DNA of 64,000 nt from Psychrobacter sp. 28M-43 (GTDB lineage Bacteria; Pseudomonadota; Gammaproteobacteria; Pseudomonadales; Moraxellaceae). Below, piece after piece: positions 28,286 to 37,976 of this stretch. The notes beneath the pieces were generated by a model. That model made no database searches, was not told the origin of the DNA, and saw only the letters and a list, made by a program, of their open reading frames with translations. The translations under genes were made by a program, and so were the position numbers. The DNA lies in assembly GCF_014770435.1 (NCBI RefSeq), contig NZ_CP061739.1, positions 3,051,701-3,115,700 of the forward strand. Direction: 5' to 3'. How positions within the stretch are numbered: the first letter of the stretch is position 1; every line of letters starts with the position of its first letter.

Positions 28286-28786
28286 ATGAGAGAGTTTGAT
28301 TACGACTTGGATTATAAGAGTTTGGATTTGCGCGCTCAGCCTGAGTTGTACCGTGTTGGTCGCGGTGAGCAAGGCGTGTTACTGGTAGAGCCTTATAAGT
28401 CTGAGATTTTACCCCATTGGCGCTTTGCGACTCCTGACATCGCCCGCGAAAGTAGTGAAGCTATCTATCAGATGTTTTTAGATTACTTGGCTGACGATGA
28501 CTTCGTCGGTGCAGATATGGCGCGCAAATTTATCCAAATGGGCTATACCCGTGCTCGTCGTTATGCCAATCACAAAGGTGGCAAAAAATATAAAGGCGCG
28601 GTACCTGATGATAAAAAAGGTCAAAGCGGCGCCCATGGCCGCGAAGAACTGCCACGACAAGAGGAAGATCCAGTCAAAGCAGAATCTGCACGGATCTTTA
28701 AAGTTAAATGGGATGAATGCCGCGAGAACGAAGATTATTTAAGAATGAAGAAAGAGCATCGTGAACGCTATAAAGATGTCGAATAG
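28286..28786 (+). CDS. DUF4385-family protein
   Basis: A 166-residue soluble protein of the DUF4385 type, recognised from YRVGRGEQGVLLVEPYKSEILPHWRFATP and FVGADMARKFIQMGYTRARRYANHKGGKKY. The C-terminal half is highly charged with many Lys, Glu and Arg residues. Family function is unknown. It lies between the divergent secreted protein and gph, separated from gph by 117 bases. Confidence 0.75.
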   Translation: MREFDYDLDYKSLDLRAQPELYRVGRGEQGVLLVEPYKSEILPHWRFATPDIARESSEAIYQMFLDYLADDDFVGADMARKFIQMGYTRARRYANHKGGKKYKGAVPDDKKGQSGAHGREELPRQEEDPVKAESARIFKVKWDECRENEDYLRMKKEHRERYKDVE

Positions 28787-28903
28787 TTGCTAATACTCAA
28801 GATATTAAGCACAACAAGTAACTAAATTGACTGGTCTCGAAATACTACTGTGCTAAGGTATGGCCAATATAATAAATATAACGATTTTTAATAGTGAGGA
28901 ACA

Positions 28904-29587
28904 ATGAATAAGCAGCTTTTAATTTTTGATTTTGATGGAACACTCATTGATAGCGTACCCGACTTGGCCGACGCAACTAACGCCATGCTAACCACATTGG
29001 GCAAAGACACCTACCCTATCGAGACGATACGCAATTGGATAGGAAATGGTTCGCGACTGCTCGTAGAGCGCGCGTTGGTTGGCAAGGTAGAAGTAGCAGA
29101 AGGTGAGCTAACAGTCGAGGAAGCCGATCACGCAGAGCAAATATTTTTTGAGGCTTATAAGAATCTTAGTGGCAGCAAAACCGTTGCCTATCCAGATGTT
29201 GATGACGGACTCAAAAAACTGCACGCAGCTGGCTATACACTTGCTTTAGTCACCAACAAGCCCATTCGCTTTGTACCGAAAATATTACAGTCATTTGGCT
29301 GGCAAGACTTATTTAGTGAAGTGATGGGCGGTGACAGTTTACCTGTCAAAAAACCAGACCCAACGCCCCTACTGCATGTCTGTGAGACTCTCAATGTCAG
29401 TGTCGAGCAGTCAGTGATGATTGGGGACTCTAGGAACGATATGTTGGCTGGACAGAACGCCAATATGGACACGCTCGGCCTGTCTTATGGCTACAACTAT
29501 GGGCAAGATATTCGCGAATTAAATCCGACTGAGGCATTTGACCACTTTGCTGACTTGGTTGCTTGGATTATGAAAGATAAAGGCTAG
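28904..29587 (+). CDS. gph: Phosphoglycolate phosphatase (HAD family)
   Basis: HAD-type hydrolase that removes 2-phosphoglycolate produced during DNA repair and other reactions. Motif I is FDFDGTLIDS (nucleophile Asp9 and acid/base Asp11), motif II VTNKP, motif III KKPDP and motif IV MIGDSRNDMLAG. The 227-residue length and the helical cap (about residues 18-85) fit Gph. GAGG precedes the ATG. Other HAD phosphatases share these motifs, so the substrate assignment is moderately certain. Confidence 0.87.
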   Translation: MNKQLLIFDFDGTLIDSVPDLADATNAMLTTLGKDTYPIETIRNWIGNGSRLLVERALVGKVEVAEGELTVEEADHAEQIFFEAYKNLSGSKTVAYPDVDDGLKKLHAAGYTLALVTNKPIRFVPKILQSFGWQDLFSEVMGGDSLPVKKPDPTPLLHVCETLNVSVEQSVMIGDSRNDMLAGQNANMDTLGLSYGYNYGQDIRELNPTEAFDHFADLVAWIMKDKG

Positions 29588-29637
29588 TCTATAAAGAACC
29601 TATCAAATCATCATGATGTAACTTGCTCAAACATAGG

Positions 29638-31221
29638 TTACGCTTTGCTGCGATAGCTCAGCGCCTCAGATACGTGGGCGCTGTTGATATCGGTACTGTT
29701 AGCCAAATCAGCGATTGTACGTGCGACTCGTAACACTCGGTGGTAGCCACGCGCGGACAAATTCAAACGCTGCTGAGCAAGTTGCAGTAACTGCTTTTCA
29801 TTGTCGCCTAGCTGGATATACTCATCGATTTCGCTAGGGCTAAGCTCATTATTAACCTTTTGCTGGCGCTGCATTTGATGCTGATGCGCGACCACTACCC
29901 GATCCCGTACTTGCTTGGAGGTTTCACCTACCTGACTATTTTGCAGATCGGCAATCGGTAATGCAGGTACGGTGATATGCAAATCAATACGATCTAAGAG
30001 AGGCCCAGATAATTTGTCTTGATAGCGTTTGATCTGCTCAGGTCGACAGTGACAACGTCCTGATGTATCGCCATCATAGCCACATGGGCAAGGATTCATC
30101 GCAGCGACCAGTTGAAAATTCGCCGGAAAAGTCATTTGAGAGTTAGCGCGGCTAATAGTAATTTGCTTAGCTTCTAGCGGCTGACGCAATACTTCCAGTA
30201 CGCTTCGATCAAACTCAGGTAACTCATCTAGAAATAACACGCCTTTATTAGCTAGCGTAATCTCCCCCGGTTTTGGCCGTGAACCACCACCGACCAACGC
30301 CACAGCAGATATCGTATGATGCACTTGTCTGAACGGCCGCGTCCCATAATCGTAGTCGCTGTCTGCCACCGAGTAGGTACTGGCAACCTCTAGCGCATCT
30401 TCATCACTCAAGTCTGGCAATATCGTTGGCAATCGTGATGCCATAAGCGTCTTACCAGAACCCGGTGGCCCTGTAAATAACAATGAATGACCACCCGCAG
30501 CGGCAATCTCTAACGCGCGTCTGGCATGGTGCTGTCCCTTGACATCAGCTAAATCCACTTGATAGCCAACATGCTGCTGTGCAGGACTAGGCTGTACCAC
30601 TGACAAACTCTCATAGCTTGCACTTGGGTTAACGAGTGACTGCAGATGATCGCAAACCGCTTTTAGACTCTGAGCAGCTAGTATCGTTACGCCATCAACG
30701 CGGCTGGCCTCACGACCATTATCAATCGGTACGATCAGTTGCGGTGTTATCGGCGGCGAGGTATCCGAGTTATTTTGCTCTTGGTCACTCGCTGCTACTA
30801 ACTTCGACAATGCTAATGCCAACTTCTCAGCTTTGATTGCTCGTGCGACTGCCAAACTACCAGTTACTTGTCGCAATTGACCATTGAGCGCTAATTCGCC
30901 AATAAACTCATATCCTGATAGCACCTCTGGCTCAAGCTGTCCGCTTGCTGCCAGTATACCGATAGCAATTGGTAAGTCTAAACGCGCCCCATCTTTAGGT
31001 AAATCAGCAGGAGCTAAATTGATTGTGAGGCGGCGGTTAGGAAACTGGAAACCTGAATTGAGAATGGCGGAGCGTACCCTGTCCTTACTCTCACGCACGG
31101 CGGCCTCAGGTAGCCCAACGATGGTCAATGCAGGCAGTCCTTGCGATAGATGCACTTCAATGATGACCTTGGGAGCATGCAGACCAACCACCGAACGGGT
31201 ATAGACTTGGGCAAACGACAT
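29638..31221 (-). CDS. comM: ComM/YifB-like AAA+ Mg-chelatase-type helicase
   Basis: AAA+ protein with an N-terminal Lon-like S5 domain (AQVYTRSVVGLHAPKVIIEV...LPEAAVRESKDRVRSA), a Mg-chelatase AAA core (Walker A GPPGSGKTLMA, Walker B GVLFLDELPEF, CPCG zinc-like Cys) and a C-terminal lid. In Vibrio and Acinetobacter ComM is a branch-migration helicase acting in natural transformation, which agrees with dprA elsewhere in this window. The start MSFAQVY (527 residues) has AGGAAG six bases upstream; the longer frame adds 32 unlikely residues. Confidence 0.9.
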   Translation of the reverse strand: MSFAQVYTRSVVGLHAPKVIIEVHLSQGLPALTIVGLPEAAVRESKDRVRSAILNSGFQFPNRRLTINLAPADLPKDGARLDLPIAIGILAASGQLEPEVLSGYEFIGELALNGQLRQVTGSLAVARAIKAEKLALALSKLVAASDQEQNNSDTSPPITPQLIVPIDNGREASRVDGVTILAAQSLKAVCDHLQSLVNPSASYESLSVVQPSPAQQHVGYQVDLADVKGQHHARRALEIAAAGGHSLLFTGPPGSGKTLMASRLPTILPDLSDEDALEVASTYSVADSDYDYGTRPFRQVHHTISAVALVGGGSRPKPGEITLANKGVLFLDELPEFDRSVLEVLRQPLEAKQITISRANSQMTFPANFQLVAAMNPCPCGYDGDTSGRCHCRPEQIKRYQDKLSGPLLDRIDLHITVPALPIADLQNSQVGETSKQVRDRVVVAHQHQMQRQQKVNNELSPSEIDEYIQLGDNEKQLLQLAQQRLNLSARGYHRVLRVARTIADLANSTDINSAHVSEALSYRSKA

Positions 31222-31573
31222 CAGCATCTTCCTAATACAGAGTGTCATTGATAATAAAGTATTATTTATCAACGCGCAAATGTCGTGTTTTATTGTTGGT
31301 ATAGAGAGAATCACCAAAACCTCAGCGTCGTTCTGGGGTTTTTTATGTATAAATAACGCTCTATTTCAATAGTTAAGAATACTCACTGACCACCCCACTG
31401 CTAATAAGGATTTGTTATACTATCTACTATACATTTAGCGATACATACTGCTGCCGATGACGTATTCAAATTTTATTATCGATCATTCATAAAATTTGAA
31501 AATAAACACCACATCCGAAATCATTTTTAATCCAAAAACCAGCAGTATCTAGAGTAAAGACGAGGAATATCGC
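31222..31573. other. Divergent spacer comM / hemN
   Basis: These 352 bases lie between divergent starts. A plus-strand terminator-like hairpin is at 31316-31344 (aaaacc-t-cag / ctg-g-ggtttt, then TTTT). I looked for an FNR-type site (TTGAT-N4-ATCAA) near hemN and did not find one. Confidence 0.4.
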
Positions 31574-33130
31574 ATGACAGACTATTCAGAACAGAATACT
31601 CAGCAGCCCTACAACCGTGCGGACGAGCCGCCCACGACTGTGCGCCCTGTTATGCAACCTGACAACCCTTATGCCAGTACACGTGGCAGTATTACTAGCA
31701 AGCAGCTACCAGCATTTGATGAAGCAATTATCAATAAGTACAATCGCTCAGGGCCACGTTATACCTCTTATCCGACTGCTTTAGAATTTACTCCAATACC
31801 GGATAGCTTCGAGAATATCGGTCTTGAGACAAAAATCCTACAGAATCGTGAAGCGCGTGCTCCCTTATCGCTATATTTTCATATTCCGTTTTGTCGCCAC
31901 CTTTGCTACTACTGTGCTTGTAATAAGATTATTACCAAAAAAAATAGTGATTCTGGTGATTACTTGCAGTATTTAATTACTGAAATTACGCATAAGCGCC
32001 GTTTGTTATCTACGCCAGAAGGCAGCGACAAACCATTGGTCAAACAGCTACATTTGGGCGGTGGTACACCAACGTTTTTGCATGACGAAGAGATGGTGCA
32101 GTTATGGGAGTTTTTACAGACTCAGTTTGAATTTTTGCCAGAAGATGATGGTGACTACTCTATCGAAATTGATCCTCGTGAGCTGAGTGAAAACACCTTA
32201 CAGATATTGCGTAATCTCGGTTTCAATCGTATCAGCTTAGGCGTGCAAGATTTAGATGAAACGGTGCAAATCGCTGTTAATCGTGTGCATTCAGCAGAGC
32301 TTATTGAAAGCGTGCTAACAGAAGCACGTGAGCTTGGTTTTCGCTCTATCAATATTGATTTGATTTATGGTTTGCCGCATCAAACACCTGATACGTTGGA
32401 CAAAACTGTAAATCGTATCATCGAGATGTCACCAGACCGCCTGTCAGTCTTTAACTATGCGCATTTGCCTGAGCGATTTAAGGCCCAACGTCAGATAAAA
32501 GATGAAGACTTGCCCAGCCCAGCTGCCAAACTGACGATGCTCGGCAATACTATCAACACATTGACCGAAGCTGGCTATCAATATATCGGTATCGATCATT
32601 TTGCCAAACCGGATGACGAGTTGGCTATTGCCCAGCGCGAAGGTAAATTACATCGTAATTTTCAGGGTTACACCATCATGGGTGATTGTGACTTATTAGG
32701 CTTTGGTGTCTCATCAATCAGTCAGATTTCTAATGCCAATACGCGCTATATTTTGCAAAACGATACTAATCTACAGAGCTATCAAGCCAAGATTGATATG
32801 GCGAAAATCAATCCAACTGTCATGCCTGCGGTAAAGTACATAAAAACCTCTATCAAAGACCGCTTGCGTGAATACGTCATCATGAACCTACTGTGTCATG
32901 ATTACCTCGATTTTAAAGATGTGAATCAAAAGTTTGGTATCGATGCCATCACCTACTTTATTAATGAGATACAGCAGTTAGGCGCTATGCAAGACGACAG
33001 GCTGATAGATATGGATGCAGCAGGTATTCGCGTCTTACCCAGAGGTCGCTTGCTTGGCCGTAACGTCGCCATGGTATTTGATGAATACTTAGAAAAGAAA
33101 CACCAAAACCGCTTTTCAAAAGTTATCTAA
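31574..33130 (+). CDS. hemN: HemN, oxygen-independent coproporphyrinogen III dehydrogenase
   Basis: Radical-SAM enzyme that makes protoporphyrinogen IX for haem without oxygen. The cluster motif is FCRHLCYYCACNK (C-x3-C-x2-C-x-C, the HemN form), preceded by YTSYPTALEF and followed by LHLGGGTPTFL and RISLGVQDLDETVQ. The 518 residues include a 45-residue N-terminal extension before the conserved NKYNRSGPRYTSYP. GAGGA precedes the ATG. A terminator follows shared with the convergent stomatin gene. Confidence 0.95.
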   Translation: MTDYSEQNTQQPYNRADEPPTTVRPVMQPDNPYASTRGSITSKQLPAFDEAIINKYNRSGPRYTSYPTALEFTPIPDSFENIGLETKILQNREARAPLSLYFHIPFCRHLCYYCACNKIITKKNSDSGDYLQYLITEITHKRRLLSTPEGSDKPLVKQLHLGGGTPTFLHDEEMVQLWEFLQTQFEFLPEDDGDYSIEIDPRELSENTLQILRNLGFNRISLGVQDLDETVQIAVNRVHSAELIESVLTEARELGFRSINIDLIYGLPHQTPDTLDKTVNRIIEMSPDRLSVFNYAHLPERFKAQRQIKDEDLPSPAAKLTMLGNTINTLTEAGYQYIGIDHFAKPDDELAIAQREGKLHRNFQGYTIMGDCDLLGFGVSSISQISNANTRYILQNDTNLQSYQAKIDMAKINPTVMPAVKYIKTSIKDRLREYVIMNLLCHDYLDFKDVNQKFGIDAITYFINEIQQLGAMQDDRLIDMDAAGIRVLPRGRLLGRNVAMVFDEYLEKKHQNRFSKVI

Positions 33131-33161
33131 GTTAGCGAGTCATTCCTCAATTATTAAACAT

Positions 33162-33190
33162 AAAAAAGACCTCAAGCGAGGTCTTTTTTT
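33162..33190. terminator. Bidirectional terminator hemN / SPFH gene
   Basis: A perfect AAAAAAGACCTC / GAGGTCTTTTTT pair with the loop AAGC lies between convergent genes. Confidence 0.9.
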
Positions 33191-33207
33191 ATTATTGCTG
33201 TGGCTTT

Positions 33208-34068
33208 TTAAACTTTTAATTTATCACCGACCATACCTTTTACGGTACTTAAAATATCTGCTGGTAGTACCACCATTTTGGAGTTATCGGACTCAGCCAA
33301 CTCTCGTATCGCTTTGATATACTGCTCACCCAGCAAGTATACGATCGGCATCTCTTCCTCTCCCATCGCGCTAGTAATCAAACGAATCGACTCTTCAGAA
33401 CCTCTGGCTAGTACCACCTGCGCTTCAGCATCACGGCGTGACGCTTCCAGGCGACCATCCGCTTCTAAGATAGCAGCTTGCTTTTGACCATCAGCACGGG
33501 TCACGGTTGCACGGCGTAAACGCTCTGCCGCTGCTTGCTCTTCCATGGATGCTTGCATGGTCTGCGAAGGATTAATATCTTGAATCTCTACTGTCTTAAG
33601 GGTAATACCCCAATCCGCGATATCTTCTGAAATCGCATGTTTTAGCTTGGTTTTGATCTCGTCGCGACTAGACAATGCACTATCAAGATCCATTTCACCA
33701 ATAATCGAACGTAGCGATGTTTGCACCAGATTACGAATACCGTACTCATAATCTTCGATGCCATAGACCGCTTTATCAGGACGCACGATATTAATATAAG
33801 CGACAGCGTTTGCAATAATAACGACGTTGTCACGAGTAATGACTTCTTGTGACGGAATATCAAGTACGATGTCCTTGGTCGTTACCTTATAAGCCACATC
33901 ATCTACATAAGGGATGATGAGGTTGAGTCCAGGCTCTAGCGTTTGGCTATATTTGCCCAGTCGCTGCACAACCCATTTATAACCTTGCGGTACAATACGT
34001 ACGCCTTTAAATACGGTGAATACCACCAGTGCAATCAATACCACCATGACAATACTAAAGCTTTCCAT
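33208..34068 (-). CDS. SPFH/band-7 (stomatin-like, QmcA type) membrane protein
   Basis: A 286-residue stomatin/prohibitin-like protein with one N-terminal membrane helix (about residues 5-22), then a band-7 domain (VPQGYKWVVQRLGKYSQTLEPGLNLIIPYVD) and a coiled-coil region (about 185-225) with the typical AAERLRRATVTRADG. Such proteins assemble in membrane microdomains and often pair with an NfeD protein, which is exactly what lies directly upstream with a 16-base gap. In E. coli the pair is qmcA-ybbK/ybbL-like. Confidence 0.9.
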   Translation of the reverse strand: MESFSIVMVVLIALVVFTVFKGVRIVPQGYKWVVQRLGKYSQTLEPGLNLIIPYVDDVAYKVTTKDIVLDIPSQEVITRDNVVIIANAVAYINIVRPDKAVYGIEDYEYGIRNLVQTSLRSIIGEMDLDSALSSRDEIKTKLKHAISEDIADWGITLKTVEIQDINPSQTMQASMEEQAAAERLRRATVTRADGQKQAAILEADGRLEASRRDAEAQVVLARGSEESIRLITSAMGEEEMPIVYLLGEQYIKAIRELAESDNSKMVVLPADILSTVKGMVGDKLKV

Positions 34069-34084
34069 AACTCATCCCTTATTA

Positions 34085-34579
34085 TTATACCTGCATACTT
34101 TTATGCATCGCTGCCTGCGCTTTTGTACTGCTCACAATCAGCTCATTACCCACGATATCTGTCACGACCACTCTATCGCCGATTGCCACCTGCTCCCCTC
34201 TCGTACGGCACATCCATTCAGCCGCACCAACGATAGGAACACTAAATCTAACCGTGCCAGCTTTATCTAGCTGCGGTGACACGATAATCATGCCGACCTC
34301 ACCAACTATGACACTACCGCCTAGCCCAGCTTTGGTACGATCTACTGACAACGGTTTGATAAACTTGAACCAAGCCAGCAAAAACACAGCTGAGAGCACT
34401 AACCAGACAATAATCTGAACAGAGACAGAAATAGGCAGCAGCCATGATAGCGCTGCTACGATGATGGCGGCGGCACCAAACCACAGACTGGCAAACGTCG
34501 GTACAAACATTTCAACTATTAATAATAAGAAGCCTAATACTAACCAATGCCAAGGTTCAATCATCCAAAGTATCTCCAT
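34085..34579 (-). CDS. NfeD-family membrane protein
   Basis: Partner of the stomatin-like protein. Two or three hydrophobic segments (about residues 8-75, including WHWLVLGFLLLIVEMFVP and QIIVWLVLSAVFLLAW) precede a C-terminal OB-fold domain (GLGGSVIVGEVGMI...GERVAIGDRVVVTDIVGNELIV-like). The start is uncertain; Met at codon 10 of the longest frame is used here, and a further Met five codons later is also possible. It is co-transcribed with the SPFH gene. Confidence 0.85.
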   Translation of the reverse strand: MEILWMIEPWHWLVLGFLLLIVEMFVPTFASLWFGAAAIIVAALSWLLPISVSVQIIVWLVLSAVFLLAWFKFIKPLSVDRTKAGLGGSVIVGEVGMIIVSPQLDKAGTVRFSVPIVGAAEWMCRTRGEQVAIGDRVVVTDIVGNELIVSSTKAQAAMHKSMQV

Positions 34580-34722
34580 CCTTGCCACCATTCCTATCTT
34601 TATCAATCCAGTTTTTAATGTAGCACATTTTTAAGGATAACAACGCTTTAACGATAATGATATATTACTTATTGGATGCTTATAAATTACCGTCCTAAAA
34701 GCTTCTGCATAAATTTTAAGCA

Positions 34723-34755
34723 AAAAAAACGACCACTTAAAGTGATCGTTTCTTT
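34723..34755 (-). terminator. Terminator after outer-membrane barrel gene
   Basis: Read on the minus strand, aacgatcactt pairs with aagtggtcgtt with one mismatch, followed by TTTTTTTT. It lies about 40 bases past the barrel-protein stop. Confidence 0.8.
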
Positions 34756-34793
34756 ATTATAGCTGTTTAGCTAAAAGCTTATTTTCTAAGTGC

Positions 34794-35330
34794 TTAGAAT
34801 TTTAGCTGTGCGCCAACAGTCATAAGATCTGTATCATCGCCTAGCATATCGTATTCAGCTTCAACACTGAAGTCAGAGTTTACTGCATAACCAAGACCTA
34901 CACCGCCAGCAAGGTTGGTATCATCTTTTGAACCGTCGTATAAACCTAAAGTAGTATTAGATGCTTCTACTTCAGTTTTTGCAACACCTAGCTTACCTTT
35001 TGCGTACAAGCCGCTATTTGGGAATGCATAACGGTAAGTACCATAAGCGCCGTATGTCTTAGCATCGATGTCACCGCCTCTATAGTCAGCATCATCTGAA
35101 CCTACATATTCTGCTTCTACACCGAAATTAGGATCAAAGTTATAACCAGCAGTCACACCATATGCAGTTGGGTCATCAGCACCATCGATATCTAGATCGA
35201 ACTGACCAACTTTAGCAGCAACGTATGGCTGACCTGTGTAGCCATTGCCATAGTTAACAGCGGCTTGTGCGCCTACAGAAAGTAAAGAACCAGTTGCTAG
35301 TGCAAGTATTGTTTTTTGTAAAGTTTTCAT
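34794..35330 (-). CDS. Outer-membrane beta-barrel protein (porin/opacity-like)
   Basis: Small outer-membrane barrel of 178 residues. A signal peptide (MKTLQKTILALATGSLLS, cleavage near AQA-AVNYG) is followed by eight alternating amphipathic strands (for example YVAAKVGQFDLDID, TAYGVTAGYNFDPNFGVEAEYVG) and a C-terminal strand ending in Phe, the usual BAM signal. Many Asp residues lie in the loops. AAGGAG precedes the ATG at 35330. The ligand or role is unknown. Confidence 0.82.
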   Translation of the reverse strand: MKTLQKTILALATGSLLSVGAQAAVNYGNGYTGQPYVAAKVGQFDLDIDGADDPTAYGVTAGYNFDPNFGVEAEYVGSDDADYRGGDIDAKTYGAYGTYRYAFPNSGLYAKGKLGVAKTEVEASNTTLGLYDGSKDDTNLAGGVGLGYAVNSDFSVEAEYDMLGDDTDLMTVGAQLKF

Positions 35331-35634
35331 TATTAGCTCCTTGAAAGAAATTTGGACAAACAAGTTATTTATTTATATTGGCCTTGTGGCCCTATCGCCT
35401 TGTCTGCTAACGATGAATACATAGTAACAAACTATTTCAGACACTCTGTCAGTGTTTAATGGTACGAAAGTTAAGATTTGAAAGTGTTTATCAGTGTGTG
35501 GGTTACAAAGGCTTAGATATGAAACCTTTTGTTACATCCACTCAGTTTATGCAATAATCCGTACTCATTTCACAGTTTTCTTGCTAGATAAGTCAGCTAA
35601 ACATGGCTGATATAACAATAATTAGAGAGAGAAA
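35331..35634. promoter_or_regulatory. Divergent promoter region barrel gene / bioF
   Basis: About 300 bases between divergent genes. On the minus strand an A+T-rich tataaataaat (near 35370) could be the minus-10 element of the barrel gene, next to a ggcc-acaa-ggcc inverted repeat. No BirA-type operator was recognised before bioF. Confidence 0.35.
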
Positions 35635-36867
35635 ATGCAAAATTCTATCACTGAGCGTGTGCAAAGCGCACTTGCAGACTTAAAAGCAAAGCAGCAGTAT
35701 CGTCAATTACCAAACTTGCAGCACGATGGACGATACGTCGTTAGTGCAGGTAAGGCTTTACTCAATATTGCGAGTAACGACTATCTTGGCTTAGGTGGTG
35801 ATACTGAGCTGCAAGCTGAATTTCTAGCTCAAGTGGGACAGCTATCTACTACGCACACTCCTAAAATGAGTGCCACTTCCTCACGCCTACTCACAGGCAA
35901 CGATATGCAGTTAGAAGCTCTAGAAGAGGAACTGCAAAACTGGTATCACAGTGTCATAGAGAAACAGAGTTTAACCGATTCAAAGTCGGTGCTGGTGTTG
36001 AACAGTGGCTATCACGCCAACCTAGGTATCTTGCCAGCATTGACAGCTTTGCCAGTCAAGACACTCGTTTTGGCTGATAAGCTAGTACATGCCAGCATTA
36101 TCGATGGGATGCGCTTGAGCCAAAGTAAACTTGTCACCTATCGTCGTTACCGTCATAACGATTACGAACATTTGGCCAAGTTTATTGAACAAGCAGACGA
36201 GACGGTTGAACGCATCATTATTGTCACCGAGAGTATATTTAGTATGGATGGTGACCGTGCTGACTTGCCTCAACTAGTACAATTAAAATCCAAAGATGCT
36301 CGTATTGAGCTGTATGTCGATGAAGCACACGCTGTTGGAGTGCTTGGCGATACAGGTTTAGGATTGGCGGAAGAAACGCAGACCTTGGCGGATATTGATT
36401 ATTTGGTGGGTACCTTTGGTAAAGCATTTGCTTCAATGGGTGCTTATATAATGTGTGATAAAGTCGTCAAACAGTGGCTGATCAATGCCATGCGTCCACT
36501 GATTTTTAGTACTGCACTCCCTCCTATCAATCACGCATGGACACGATTTATCTTAGCAAAAATGCCGACCTTAACTGACCAACGTGCGCATCTAGCACAG
36601 CTATCTACCACGCTTAGTCAAGCCATCGACCCACGACACCGTGTATCGCCAACTGTAGAAGATATAGATTATCAGTCTCCTATCATTCCTTATATATTAG
36701 GCGATAATGCGAGTACCCTTGCCAAAGCACAACAGTTACAAGCCGCTGGATTTTACGCGCTGCCTATCAGGCCACCTACTGTGCCTGCAAACACTGCTCG
36801 CATTCGTTTAGTTATGAATGCCAAACTGACTAACGAAGACTGCGAGCGATTGATACAGCAGTTGTAA
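35635..36867 (+). CDS. bioF: BioF, 8-amino-7-oxononanoate synthase
   Basis: PLP-dependent alpha-oxoamine synthase that condenses pimeloyl-ACP and alanine in biotin synthesis. Support: NYLGLG-type N-terminal motif (ASNDYLGLGGD), SRLLTGN, the PLP contacts YVDEAHAVGVLG, and GTFGKAFASMGAY with the Schiff-base Lys. The length of 410 is slightly above the usual 384-400. GAGAGAG precedes the ATG. bioC follows 71 bases downstream. Confidence 0.94.
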   Translation: MQNSITERVQSALADLKAKQQYRQLPNLQHDGRYVVSAGKALLNIASNDYLGLGGDTELQAEFLAQVGQLSTTHTPKMSATSSRLLTGNDMQLEALEEELQNWYHSVIEKQSLTDSKSVLVLNSGYHANLGILPALTALPVKTLVLADKLVHASIIDGMRLSQSKLVTYRRYRHNDYEHLAKFIEQADETVERIIIVTESIFSMDGDRADLPQLVQLKSKDARIELYVDEAHAVGVLGDTGLGLAEETQTLADIDYLVGTFGKAFASMGAYIMCDKVVKQWLINAMRPLIFSTALPPINHAWTRFILAKMPTLTDQRAHLAQLSTTLSQAIDPRHRVSPTVEDIDYQSPIIPYILGDNASTLAKAQQLQAAGFYALPIRPPTVPANTARIRLVMNAKLTNEDCERLIQQL

Positions 36868-36938
36868 CCTTATCGTTTGACACAAACTTTACTCCTACTA
36901 TTGATAGATAACTGGCGCACTTGGACATAATAAAGCCT

Positions 36939-37748
36939 ATGACAACATTCGACACAGCTGACGACCTCAGTGTTAGAAAACAAACCATCGCTCGCCACTT
37001 TGCTAATGCAAGCGATTATGACCAGCATGCCAGTATCCAGCAAACCGTTTGTCAGTACTTATTAGACAGTATTGCTCATACCAAGCAAAGTAGTGTGCTA
37101 GAAGTGGGTGCAGGTACAGGTCAAATGACGCGCCTACTCGCTGATCATATTCAAGGCCAGTACTGGCTCATCAATGAGTTATGTAGTGAGCAGACTGCTA
37201 CATTGCAATCAATACTGCCGACTGCTGAGATCATTATCGGCGATGCTGAAACGATAGATTTAGCAGAAAATCATAGCTTGATAGTTAGTGCCAATGCCGT
37301 GCAGTGGTTTGATAATCCATTGAGTTTCGTCACGCAATCAGCGCAGCGTCTACAATCTGGAGGCCAGCTAGTCTTTAGTACTTTTACGCCAAATAACTTT
37401 TTACAAATTAAGACTCTCACTGGCCAAGGACTTCACTACCCAGATATTGACGAATGGCAATTGGCATTAGATAGTGCTGGCTTTGAGAATATTGAACTCT
37501 TAATTCGGCGCTTTGATTTACCATTTCCTACCCCCTACGCTATCTTAAAGCATATGAAACTCACCGGCGTATCGACCAATCAAACGCAAGTTAAATCAGA
37601 AGATACTCAAACCTTTGTATGGACAAAGTCGCGTTTACAGCAATTTGAGTCAGACTATTGGCAACATTTTTCAGAAGTGGACGAAACAGGACAGCTCATG
37701 GTTAATTTAACCTATGAAGTGCTCATAATAAGTGCGTTTAAACCATAA
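36939..37748 (+). CDS. bioC: BioC, malonyl-ACP O-methyltransferase
   Basis: SAM-dependent methyltransferase that caps the malonyl starter unit so that the fatty-acid pathway can build pimeloyl-ACP. The N-terminus (RKQTIARHFANASDYDQHASIQQTV) and SAM motif I (VLEVGAGTGQMTRLL) are typical, with VSANAVQWFDNP corresponding to motif II. The ATG at 36939 gives 269 residues; the longer frame begins at TTG. It follows bioF directly. Confidence 0.9.
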   Translation: MTTFDTADDLSVRKQTIARHFANASDYDQHASIQQTVCQYLLDSIAHTKQSSVLEVGAGTGQMTRLLADHIQGQYWLINELCSEQTATLQSILPTAEIIIGDAETIDLAENHSLIVSANAVQWFDNPLSFVTQSAQRLQSGGQLVFSTFTPNNFLQIKTLTGQGLHYPDIDEWQLALDSAGFENIELLIRRFDLPFPTPYAILKHMKLTGVSTNQTQVKSEDTQTFVWTKSRLQQFESDYWQHFSEVDETGQLMVNLTYEVLIISAFKP

Positions 37749-37812
37749 GCACATAACTTATTAATAGAAACAATAGTTAGCAGAAACAGTAGCCGATAGG
37801 AAAAACAGCCAT

Positions 37813-37843
37813 AAAAAAACGCACCCCAAAGGATGCGTTTTTT
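37813..37843. terminator. Terminator between bioC and dnaK
   Basis: aaaaaacgca pairs with tgcgtttttt around a 10-base loop, with A and T tracts on both strands, between the convergent bioC and dnaK genes. Confidence 0.85.
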
Positions 37844-37976
37844 AATTTAACTAGTTATCGATTTGTATCGACTATACCATTTTCAAAAACTTGAGTAGCA
37901 AGGAAAACGAGCGTAAGTACTACATTGAGTAGACTAAGCGAGTTTGACGCAGCTAATCGCGTTTTTGGATTTGGTA

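Noticed and set aside
31446..31573. FNR-type operator before hemN
   Set aside because: No TTGAT-N4-ATCAA sequence was found in the upstream region.
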